DNA of 64,000 nucleotides from Acanthornis magna (taxonomy: Eukaryota; Chordata; Aves; Passeriformes; Acanthizidae). The stretch's first letter is position 1; every line of letters begins with the position of its first letter. Below, in pieces: positions 37,884-49,234 of this stretch. Under the pieces are notes generated by a model, which was not told where the DNA came from, searched no databases, and saw nothing but the letters and a program-made list of their open reading frames with translations. The stretch covers positions 4,523,001 through 4,587,000 of the forward strand of contig JAWUZG010000084.1 in the NCBI GenBank assembly GCA_036785705.1, read 5' to 3'. The position numbers were made by a program, and so were the translations under genes.

Positions 37884-40800
37884 CTTGGTTCAAGGTAATG
37901 GAAGGACTTCACCCTGGCTGAGGATGACTATGAGCAAACAAAACAGCACAGGAGATGCCTGCCTGTAAATCCTGCAAATCAAATATTGCTCAACAATGTG
38001 TTAATACAAATGTGTTTGACTCAAGGAAATTGTTTAGAGACAGGAGTCGTGGTTTACTTGACTGGAATAGATTACTAGTTGGGGACTGTGAAAACTAAGG
38101 CTCTTTTTTTAACTAAGGCCAGGCACTTGGGATGTGATCTTGTAGCAATCTCTCAGTGCTGCTTTTCCCCGCTCTTTCAGCTGCTTTTCCAGGACTGATA
38201 TGCAGTTAAAATTCCATCTAATGCCCTGTCTGTAATCAGCAGAGAAAGCAGGGCATGTCTCAAGTGTGATGTCAGTAAAGCATTGAGCAGAAAACTGCCT
38301 AAAAACAGCCAAGAGAAAACAGTGGGCCCAAGAATTTAGGTGGAAAGTAGCCTGCCTGAATAGGGCTTGTTCTATTCTCATAGCAAAGACAAAACAAGAC
38401 CCTGGGCTTTCTTGGGGCCTCTCAGCACTTTACTCTTATAAATAATAAACAGAATACATTTTCCTCCTGTGTAGGCTAGCAAATAGAAATGTGCCTCTTT
38501 TATCAGCAAGGAAGCCATAATTGAGAGGCAGTGATTTTGTGGAATACACATTCAAATGGGAATAAATAAAAGCATAAGGAGGATTTCAAAACTTCTATTT
38601 CTGTGCTGGGCTTCATATGTTTAGCTATGGAATTTATTCATGATACCTTTTTGCAAGCTTGGATTTACATTCTCAGACTTAAAATCATGCCACGCACTCA
38701 GCCTCTATCTGACACAGCAACAGCTCTAACAGGGTAACTTTAGGTAATCTTTTGCCTATCCCAGCATTTTGCCATTTACTGCCCCATTTTCAGCATAAGA
38801 GTTTTGAGCGTTTGCTTTCATGGCCTGGCTTGGTTTGCAAATGCACATCTTGGTGTGACACCATTTGAGACTGAAACTGAAAGGAATATGGTCATGGTAA
38901 TCCTGTTCACATTATTGTAACAGAAATGTACAATAAAAAGTATTTTCCTTGGGAGGGGACACCTTTTTAATGTGACCTATTTTTAGTTCAGGTCTGCCTC
39001 ACATTTGGGAATAAACAGTGTGTTTTTACTGGCTCAATTTACTTGTTCTTAGGGATTTTTTTTTTTTTTATTAATTTCAGTATACCTCAATGTGTGTTGT
39101 GCTCATGCTTAGGAAACTAATGGAATTAATCACCCACCCCTTACATGAAAGCCCGCTGGAGAAATTAACAGTGGGTAACTCCACTCAACAATCCACTAAC
39201 AGCCCAACTTTTACAATTCTGGAAGTTTGGAACATGCAGTTCTTGGAAGGGCTTGGTCCTTTTCCCTTCTTCTTCATTTTTGTCAGTTTTTTTTCTTAAT
39301 GAATGTAATCTCATGCTTTCAAGTGAAATATTTTCTGGTTTTTTAACATTCACATATTAATAATTAAAAAAATTATTCCTTTTTTGCTACAATCATCTGA
39401 GTCAATACAGTGGCGGGAATTGTGTTGATTTTAAACAAATAGGATCACAGGCACTTCCTGACAAAAGGATGTGTACAAGTACCTGACTCTAAAGAGAAGA
39501 TTTAAAGTAGTGTTCATGTAATTTAGTTTTAGGCATATTTTTTCCTAATATAATCAAGCTATCAGATGGGTGATTTTAATTTTTTTTAACCTCATTTTCG
39601 TTATTTATTTTGAGGGGCTATGTGGAACCAGCATAAGAAGTAAATATTGGTGGTTGCCTTATCTACCTGTGTTGAATGCCAAAGTACCAAGTTCTCAAAA
39701 AATTATCCTAAAATCATTCTGCTAAAGTAGCTGAAAAATTAATCCCATCAACACATTCCTGTTAGCAAGAAAAGTGGGCTATGGCTGTCTCTGGAGAAAT
39801 GAAAAAGAAGCCGCCATTTACAGAGACCAGAAGATGAAAAAACTGTGGCTAGAAATTTACTGTCCATTATGTTTGTTTCTCCCTTAGAAGTAGCAGAATT
39901 TATTAAGTTCTTCAAACCCAAGGAATCCCCCAGTTCTGAGAGCAATCCAGCTGAGCAAGTCTTGGGGGAGGAGAGAAACCATGAAAGCTCAGTGTTTCCA
40001 TGCTCTTGTCTTAAGTATCCCACAGCAGTGATGTGATGGTTTCTAGGAACAAGGGGCAGACACCAACATTTCCTTTAAACTCCTTGTAGTTCTGGGGGAG
40101 AGCAGTGGTTCTCCCCTTGGAACAGGCCCAAGGAAGAGCAGTTATGAGTCTGCAAGAAGAAGGTTGCAATGCTCGTGGTCCCTTCTCTCCATCCCATTTA
40201 TGTGCATCCACCTGGAGAGCCTCGTGCCTGCATCATGTGAAAAGTGTATCACTGATTATAATTGAACCCATCTTAAAAAATCTGTGCCATGCACCATGAT
40301 TATAATTTGTCTCCCTGGTAAGGTTGTTTATCTTCTTTTTCTTGTTTATTGCTTGAGTGAACCTAAGACATTTGAAATTCTGTTTCAGAAGAAGTAGGAT
40401 ACTGTGCAACTGGTGGTATTTCACTGCAACATAAACCCCAGAGGGATTTGTAATCCCCTGGTACTATCATCTAATAGCCAAATTGAATAATAACCTCATT
40501 GCTATGAATTCAGCCTCATGCTCAGCCTCATTCTGCCTTGGTTGGCATTGCCTAGTAATTAATTATTACTCTGTATTTACGCTATCAATGACATCCAGAG
40601 GCTGGCCTAAACACGCTGGAGCTGCTGGCACCAGCAGCAGCAGTATATGTACATGCAGATATTTTGTTCTCCTTCTATAAATATGTGCTGTAGACTGTCT
40701 TTTAAAGGAGTTGTTACTGCATCTTGCCTGTAGCTAAGCACAACCAGACAGTGCATGCTGGACATCAGTCAAAGATGCACAATGACACATTACTATACAT

Positions 40801-41497
40801 GTTTACAGCATTTGGGATGTTGTAATTGATTTTGGCACCAAAAGTGCAGTCTGGTAAATTGCTTGTCACCTTTGTTTCATCCCTGGTCTCATTGAGAATC
40901 TCATATGCAATTAACTGTAATTGCTAGACTGTATTTATCCTAAAATGCACTGTACATTACAATTTTGTTGTTTGGTTCTCAAAAATGGGGAGTTAATTGC
41001 TTACAAAAACACAGCTCAAAATAAGGGGACCTTTGTAGTGAGGGACTTTTCTTCAGAGCAGAAAAATACGAAGACTTTAACATTGTTCATGTTCCAAACC
41101 CACGGCTCTGCTGTACTTGAACTCACCCTGACTTCACAGACAGCAACTTGTGCATAAAGGCACAAGAAGTCAACCTCCATTACCAACTTCTGTGGCACAG
41201 CAGGAGGAGCTGGATTTGCTGCACACCAGTGTGGTAAGGACCGAAGTTAATTTCTCTGTAAGACAGAGCAATTCCTTCTGCATGTGGAACTGGACAGGAA
41301 TTCTTTAAAGGAAAGTATTTGCTCCACATCCTCTAGGTCACAAGGTGGAAGCCGCACTGAATGGCTCACATGAGTTCCTCTGCCAGTTTATCCTGGCAAT
41401 ATTTTCTATTTAAACAGCCAAAGCTCCACAATTAGCATGGTCTGTCTAGAAACCTCAATAAAACAAAGAGCTTTGCCAAGAAACAGTCTAGGACAGC

Positions 41498-41517
41498 AAA
41501 AAAAAAAAAAAAAAAAA
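41498..41517. repeat. Poly-A run (20 A)
   Basis: Twenty A followed by GAAAAAAGG in SYT9 intron 1. No retroposon body is recognisable on its 5' side. Confidence 0.9.
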
Positions 41518-42529
41518 GAAAAAAGGTGAAGCCCTTCTCACAGACCAACAACAGGAATCTGCAAAATTTTCCTTCCCAGGAATGGAGAGCTACAGCATCT
41601 CCTGCTGTCATCCAGGGGCTGGATGTTGGAGGACAGGTCTGGTTCTCAGGTTTAGACCAACAGCACTTGCTCCTTTCATGTCATAGTGGTTTATTCAAGG
41701 AAGACCTAATCGTAAATATCCTTGCTGTTCTTGTTAAAGCAGAGGATATTCTTTAGTTCCTCATGTTAAGAAACTCACTGTTCTAATTTTTTTCTGGAGA
41801 AAATAATTTCAGGAGATAAGATACAGATCTAGCTAAATTAACTTAATTAAAGAAAATGCAAATCCAGCAGAATATATTTTCTAGTAGAGAGTGTATATTC
41901 TACTTGCTGCAAGCACAAAATATCTCCAAGAGTCTCGATATGACAAATAGTGGCAATAATTGTATGTCTAAAACATTAGAAATATCTTCTATCAGAATGC
42001 TGGATGAAAAGAGGATTTTTTTTTTTTAAACTCTTACAAATGAAAAAAACAAGCCTAAATACCATGGACTGATTTCCAGGATATTCAAACTACTTTAGAT
42101 CTTACTTTTAACCCAGTTAATTATTTTGCTATTCTCCATTCAATTAATTATCAGATTAAGGTTCTTATGTAATATGTAAAATGGTCTTTTGATAATAAAA
42201 GATTATAAAAGGAATGCTGCAGCGTTTGCTTTAGAAGAAAGCACAGCAAGATTGAAATCTGCAGAATTCCAACTTGAAAGAGGCTATTAACTTTGATAGC
42301 AACTGCATGTACCATTACAATTCTGTATTCCACAAGAAGATGGGATGCATCACTTGGGGCATGGAAGACTACTACAAATCTCTACTGTAGGAATCATTTA
42401 AGACTGTACATAAGTACTATTCCTCGGATTTTCTGCTTGGATCTTCCAGAATTTTTACATTTATCAAAACCTCTATTTCAATTTTTTATTGCAGATGTTG
42501 ACAATAATTGCTTTTGAATTTATTTGTAG

Positions 42530-42990
42530 TTGCACAGGAGAGACATTAACCAGAAAAAGGCCAAGGAGATGATTGAAGAGATGGAGCACCTCTCTTACGA
42601 GGAAAAGCTGAGAAAATTGGGTTTGTTCAGCCTGGAAAAGAGAAGTCTTCAGGGTGACCTAATTGTGGCCTTCCAGTACCTGAAGGGAGCCCACAAGAAA
42701 GAGGGAGAGAGACTTTTAAAAAAAGAGCATGTAGTGACAGGACAGAGGAAATGGCTTCAAACTGAAAGAGGGTAGGTTTAGATTAGATATTAGGAAAAAA
42801 ATCTTTCCTGTGAAGGTGGTGAGTCCCGGACAAGTTGTGGGTGACTCATCCCTGGGACTGTTCCAGGCCAGGCTGGCTGGAGCTCTGGGCAACCTGGTCA
42901 GTTGGAAAGTGTCCCTGCCCATTGGCACGTGGTTTGGAAGTAGATGATTTTTAAGGTTCCTTCCAACCCAGACCATTCTATGATTCATGG
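42530..42990 (+). mobile_element. CR1 LINE 3' fragment, sense to SYT9
   Basis: A 5'-truncated CR1 copy of about 460 bp. Diagnostic stretches are GGAGCACCTCTCTTACGAGG near 42582, TTGTTCAGCCTGGAAAAGAG, GGCCTTCCAGTACCTGAAGG, GTTTAGATTAGATATTAGGA near 42776, and the 3' end CCTTCCAACCCAGACCATTC with TATGATTC. It is the same subfamily as the copy near 48131. Its first 246 bases are open in one frame, and it is flanked by splice-like signals (see findings), but it encodes no complete CR1 domain. Confidence 0.93.
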
Positions 42991-44313
42991 TATTTCAGTC
43001 TTCCTGAAATCTACTCTGAAAAAACATTTTTTCTTCTGTTTTACAACCTAAGAACTGATGCTCAGCGTGAGTTTTTTATGCTGCAGGGTTGGTGAGGTAG
43101 TTTCTCAGCTGCCTGTATCACTTTCCTTCTGCAAAAGTCTGTTCATCCTGTCAGTCCTTCACGTGTTGGCCGTGTGCCTGCCGCCTCGCAGAAAGCAGGT
43201 GCATTGGGAGAGATGACAGCTTTCTCAGGACTCAGTTATTTAATTAACTCATTTTTAACCGGATTATTTGAAAAAGCCATCCCATCTGTCTAGTGGTCAA
43301 AGTCTTGCTAGTGTGCTTGTCAAACTCCCTGCATCCCTTCTATTTAGTGGCGTCATGCTTCACTAGAAGCAACTGGAAAGTTGCTAGACTCAAAGTGAAA
43401 AGTGAGAAGATCCAGGTTCCATTTTTAACTTTTCAAACTGTTTTACCAAGTGTCACCTTGAGAACTGTGCTGCATCTTGGTTTCCCCTCCTGTTTCTAAA
43501 AAGACATCTAAGTAACTTTGGTATTTATAAAAGGAGGGAAGGAGCTACTTAGTGATAAAAAGTTTAATCACTGAGATAATTTAACAGCTTTATTCTACAG
43601 TCTACTTGGTATTGTGAAAAGAAAAACAAACAATTCTTCAAATATCCACTAGGCTTTCTGAACACATTTCTGCACTGTTTACATTCCATTAACATTTTTC
43701 AGATGCAGATTTACTCACAGTGGTTTTAACTGTGTATGTCCAGACACTCTGAGAGAACACATGCAAAATTTTAATGCTTTTCAGCAGCTTTCATGAATAA
43801 ACCTTGATTTTTTGAAATAAAAATAATTTACTTACCTATCAACAATGGCAGCATCACTGATTAGTTAACTAAGGAGAGAAGGCTGTCATTTATATCTCAG
43901 ATATATAGCAGAGGACACTAAACTTAAGGATAAAATTTTTTAAAAAATAGCTTGCAAATTTGTCTTTAAACATAATAAATTACATCTTATCACTAAAAAT
44001 TTTGATTGTCGTATCTTTTCCCATTGACATGATATTTGAAAGCACTGGAGAAAAATGTTTTTAATGGATCTTGTTGTCATAATCCATGAGGTTGAAAGGC
44101 ATACTGTAAGTTGATGGACAGTGAAGAACTGAGCATCAGGGAAGTGGTCTGAAGACTTGGACAAGAAAGATGTCAACGTCTGTTCTTAATCACTCCTGAA
44201 GGGTAATTAAGTGACTCCTGGCATAGAAAAAAGCCACTATCTAGCTGCTAGTAAAAATTTGGATATCATAGATGCATAGAGAGCTTAGCTTTGTTATTCT
44301 GATGATTTTTCCA

Positions 44314-44488
44314 CAGAATCACAGAATAGAATCATTTAGGGTGGAAAAGACCCTTAAGATCATTGAGTCCAACTGTTAAGCCAGCACTGCCAAGTCCACC
44401 ACTAAGCCATGTCCCTGAGTGCCAAAGTGCCAGTCTAGACCCCTTTTAAACACCTCTAGGGATGGTGACTCAGCACCTCCAAGGTCAC
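44314..44488 (-). mobile_element. CR1 LINE 3' fragment, antisense to SYT9
   Basis: The + strand reads AGAATCACAGAATAGAATCA and then TTTAGGGTGGAAAAGACCCT, AAGATCATTGAGTCCAACTG and CACCACTAAGCCATGTCCCT. This is the reverse complement of a CR1 3' end, so the element lies on the minus strand. About 175 bp remain. The AGTCCAAC/CCACTAA form points to a different CR1 subfamily from the two sense copies in this intron. Confidence 0.92.
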
Positions 44489-46623
44489 GGAGGGAAGCTT
44501 GCATTTGGCTTTCTCACGCAACTCCTTACAGCTCCATCAGAACAGAGCAAGGTCCCTCAGGAAACTGTGGCTCCAGCCATACACATCTGTTTTACTCATC
44601 ATTAGTAATTTTTTAAAGGCCTACAGGCAACAACATTTATTAAGCTTAGGTCAGTGGTCAATTTGTATGTATTTTATACATACTTCAGAATCTTATCTTT
44701 CCACCCATGCTGATGTATCTCAGATTTGGGATGGTCATGTGTGTATATCAGAGGGGAGGGATGGAGTGAGGGAGAAGAACAGAAAACAACGGAGAAACCT
44801 CTGAACACACAAACCAATGTATATTGGTGTGGAGCCATCTGCCTGGGTCTGCAGTGCTTGAAAAATGGAGTATGAAGTGCTCCTGTTCATTGTCATTGAG
44901 GGGAATAGATGAAAATCTTCAGGACAGCTTTATAATATTAATTGTTAATATTTTAATTGCTGGACATTTTATGATACATCAAAATAACACACTTCTTCAA
45001 AGCTGTCGACACTGGTAAATAGGGTTTAATGTGCAGCCATTGCTATAAATGTCTTTTTGTACCAACATAAGAGCTTCTGATCCTTTCTCTGTCCTTAGTC
45101 TCTGGTGTTCACAAGTTTCTTGAGTTGCAGCTCATTGTGATTTTAAATATCTAAAATAAAAACACCTCCTGCTTTTCTTAGGTGCAAAATCCACCATGAG
45201 GCCCCTTACAGCTTTTGAAACATCCAGAAAGATGCAAGGCTAATGTGTTTGGTTAAGTTACTATCAGCCTTAAAACCCTGAACTGCTGAAGCATTACTAT
45301 CTTGACCTTTATGTCAAAATGAATGAAAAATTAATTAACTTCTAAGGCAGCAGGCCTTTCCGCAGGACTGCATTTGTTGGAAAATGTCCGGTTTTACATA
45401 GAGGTGGAAGAGAAAAAATAAGCTGTTTTTGATAAAAGCTGAAATATCTTAATCTTGTCAGCTGCCAGAATTTCTAGCCTTCATGAACTAGTTATTGATA
45501 CTGTTCTTTGGCATTTATGTTTTATTATTCTGTGGGTACAAAGCTATGGGTGTTGTTGACAGGAAGCTACAAGAGAGACTGGCAAATTTGGAAGTTGACA
45601 GCATACAGGGTTATATCAAGTTTCATCTTTGTCCCTTGTCCCCCACCTGTCTCTTTCTGAAGATTTGTTTTCCCTATGAATGCAGCAGGTTCTCAGAAGC
45701 TCCTGACCTTTTCGCAGTAACTGATTTGTTGAGCGTGCCCCTCTGGCGGTGTGGCAGGGCCTCGTTTCTCCAGGTATAGGTGCCCAATTTGACTCGGGGA
45801 ATTTAAGGGCATATTAATGCATTAATCTTCCTGAGTCACTGACAGCAGCTTTGCATCCCGTCCGTGAACTTTGACATCTCTGTTGGAGAGCAGCAATCCC
45901 GCAGTCGCTTCACTGATGCTGAAGTGCACTGCTCAGATTTATTATCATCTTGATTTTTTTTCTTCTTTTTAATCTATTATAGCCCAATCAAAGTGCTTAA
46001 ATCAGCAGCTGTAAAGCACTGAATTCATCCCTCAGTGAACTACAATGCAGCACAGTACCTCCAGTTTGCTGTTCCCTGAAAAAGCTGCACATTTGATACC
46101 TCCTGCCCACTGTGGAGTAAGAAATACAAGATGAAAAACCCCTCAAGCTGTCCAGTTTCAATTTTACATTCACAGCGAAGTACAACATGAAATCATTCAG
46201 TTCATCAGAAATTGAGTTATTGCTACTGGTTCTTTCTACAAATTCCTTTTAATATAATGTCTTGCCTGGCTATGCAATTAAACCCAAGAAAACAGAAATC
46301 CAGATATATTCAAATCTTACTCAAAGCATACATTCTTTAGTATGTGCTTTGCAAAAACAAGCAAGTTGAAGTTCTTCTCTGTATTCAGATTTACCAAAAT
46401 TAGGAAGGCTTCCAGGAACATCTCAGCTTTAAAATAATCCATGTCTAGGAATGAAAAAGCAGAAGAGCAGTCTGAATGATAATTTTATCAAATCTGTTTC
46501 TCAGTTCTGTTCTTTAGCTGCTACATTCCTAAGATGTTTCACTTTAGATTTCTCTTGATTTTCTCTGTTTTCATATATGTTCTACAGTTTTCTCTTAGAC
46601 AGTATTGTCGACAGACAAGACAT

Positions 46624-46680
46624 TTGGACTTGATCTTAAAGATCTTTTCCAAGCCAAATGATTCTATGATTTTATGATTT
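46624..46680 (+). mobile_element. Very short CR1 3' tail
   Basis: Only the last 57 bp or so of a CR1 are present: TTGGACTTGATCTTAAAGAT, CTTTTCCAAGCCAAATGATT and CTATGATTTTATGATT. It is a severely 5'-truncated insertion, which is common for CR1. Confidence 0.85.
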
Positions 46681-48130
46681 CCAGAATTATCCACTCATAA
46701 ATCTGTGAAAGTCTTGATCTATTACTTTTGCTCTCTAGTAATGGAGTATGAATGGTAAATAAATATATTCCATGTATTTTTTTTCTAACAGTGAATTCAT
46801 AGTACACATGATTTGATTGTAAATTATTAATTTGTTGTCTTTCTTAGTAGTAAATATCCCTGCCAGTAAGGCTTCCATCACAGCCTCATACATATGAATC
46901 AACCCAAAAAGCTTCCTTTTATAAAGTGGGAGGCCTAAGCTCACAAAGAACAACAGACACGGAATACATTTGCCATGGCTGAAATACTTTTTAAAAGAAG
47001 TCAGTGTGAATGTTGCAGTGCATCTGGCTCCTCATCTGAGGAAGATAAATGCTTTCAAGACTGTCTTTATTTCCCTCTGTGCCAACAACTACTTTCTAAA
47101 AGAAAAATCATGCTGTTTAATCAGCTTAAGATGTTAGTGATTTGTGACAGTAATAAGCAATAAATTTCCTCTTTATCCATATCAGTCTATGCCGGCAACT
47201 TTCTTGAAGTCCCTTGTGAGGTTTTGACATTTGTGACAACCTTTTTATGATCTGCCAGTGTAGAGAAGGCAAATGAATTTTGGCTCTTCCTTAAATGTAA
47301 AGCAAGTATTGTAAATATTGAACCACTGTGATGTGCCAAACTCCCATAATGCAGGCTTAGAGTAGTTGATTCTGAAAAGGAAGCTAATGAAGTAATTGAC
47401 CTTGTTTCCCTTCCAAGCAATCTGACTTTAAAGAGAGGCTTGCACTTCTACTCTACATAAATTGTCCAGAAAAGTAATGCTTTCTTCTTACTTCTTACAT
47501 ATTTATTTTTTAAAAAACCTCAAAAATCAAAAACCCCCAACAAACTGAGAAAGGTTAAAAAATAAATAATTTTTGTTAGTTTATTCAAAATCAGAAAGGC
47601 AAATGGTTTCCACTAGGCTTAATAAGATTGTAAGGAAGAGACCACTAGTATGTGAAATTCAGTGCTTCCAGTAGGAAAAAGGTTGGAAGTTTGAAAGAAA
47701 AATATATATTTTGACTAGAACTATATGAGCAACACAACTCCTGTTAATCATTTGGCAATCTCTGTGAAAATATTTTTTAATCATATTCATCACATTATAG
47801 ATGTGTGTCTATATATTTACATAGATATGTCTTTAGGTATTATTGTGAAACTTAAATTTTGCTATATACTTCATACTCTTTAGTGCTCTGTCCACAGCTC
47901 CATGGTCCTTTGTAGTAACTCAGTTTCACAAATTTTACCATGAAAAGAAAGTCATTCAGTGAGAGATTTGGGTAAATTACTTTTTTTGTTGTTGTTTTAC
48001 TCCTGAAAAGATTGTGCCCTAAAGGGGATCAAAATTAAATCAGTAGTGCTTCTTCTTTATTATTAGCATATTAAATTATATTACTGATGGTTATTAAAGT
48101 AAACAGATTATTATGGTTATTAACATAACC

Positions 48131-48652
48131 AGGTGACACCCCACCTGCAGTGCTGGATCCAGCTCTGGGGTCTCCAGCAAAGGAAGGACACTGTTGGAGC
48201 AAGTCCAGAGCAGGTCACTAAGATGATCAGAGGGATGGAGAATGTCACCTATGAGGAAAGGCTGAGAGAGTTGTAATTGCTCAGTCTGGAGAAGAGAAGG
48301 TGACCTAATTGTGGCCTTCAGTACCTGAAGGGAGCCTTTGAGAAAGATGGAGAGAGACTGTTTACAATGGCCTGGAGTGACAGGGCACAGGGGAATGGCT
48401 TCACACTGAAAGAGAAGAGGTTTAGATGGGATATTGGGAAGAAATTCTTCCCTGTGAGGGTGGTGAGGCCCTGGCACAGGTGTCCCAGAGAAGCTGTGGC
48501 TGCCCCATCCCTGGCAGTGTTCAAGGCCAGGTTGGATGGGGCTCAGAACAGCCTGGGATAGTGGAAGCTGTCCCTGCCCATGGCAGAGGGGTTGGAATGG
48601 GAAGATCTTTAAGGTCCCTCCCAACCCAAACCATTCTATGATTTTATGATCT
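48131..48652 (+). mobile_element. CR1 LINE 3' fragment, sense to SYT9
   Basis: About 520 bp of CR1 in + orientation. It starts GGTGACACCCCACCTGCAGT and includes CTGGATCCAGCTCTGGGGTC, GATGATCAGAGGGATGGAGA and GTTTAGATGGGATATTGGGA. The 3' end is GGTCCCTCCCAACCCAAACC followed by ATTCTATGATTTTATGAT. It belongs to the same group as the copy at 42530 and looks less diverged from the usual avian CR1 3' sequence. The antisense open frame of 176 codons across it is a shadow of the repeat. Confidence 0.94.
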
Positions 48653-49218
48653 GTCTAACTGTTGTTTTGAGCACTTTGGTACAATATTACTGTACAGTTT
48701 TATACAAATGGGAAATGAAATGCCGCTCTGTCATTTCCTTTAGTACTCTAAAACACTTTACTATTATTGCAACTTACTGGGCTTTCAAGGACTATAATGG
48801 AGCTTAGAGCTTATTGGTGTGGTTCAAATAAGCTGTTTGCTCTTCTGTAACCTGGAGACTTCCTGCTACTGGCTATATACTGCAGAAATAAATGGCAGCT
48901 TCTCTTCATTATTATTCATAGGGTCATAATATTCCAGATTAATGTGTGCTCTGATGGCTTAGTCCTTAAAATATTCACAAATCTTGACAGTTTCATAATT
49001 TTTAACACACACAATTTGTCAAAAAAAATTTCTACCGGAAAATTTCTCCTAGGTTTTTCTTTATTCATTCTCCATCATTCATTTTGCTATTAAAACCTTT
49101 CATTCTGCTAATGAGGAGCATACACAGTATTTGCCAAAAGTGACTATAGTAATTTTCTATGACTAGGTGAAAAGTTAAATTCTTCAATTACTGCATGAAA
49201 TTCTGTTTTGCATAGTGT

Positions 49219-49234
49219 AAAAAAAAAAAAAAAA
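49219..49234. repeat. Poly-A run (16 A)
   Basis: Sixteen A in SYT9 intron 1 with no recognisable retroposon next to it. Confidence 0.9.

Noticed and set aside
42530..42775. 81-codon open frame as a small gene
   Set aside because: Its sequence is CR1 3' DNA shared with the copy at 48131. It has no family match and is kept only as a possible exonised repeat.
48094..48624. 176-codon open frame on the minus strand
   Set aside because: It is the antisense of the CR1 fragment at 48131-48652 and has no independent support as a gene.
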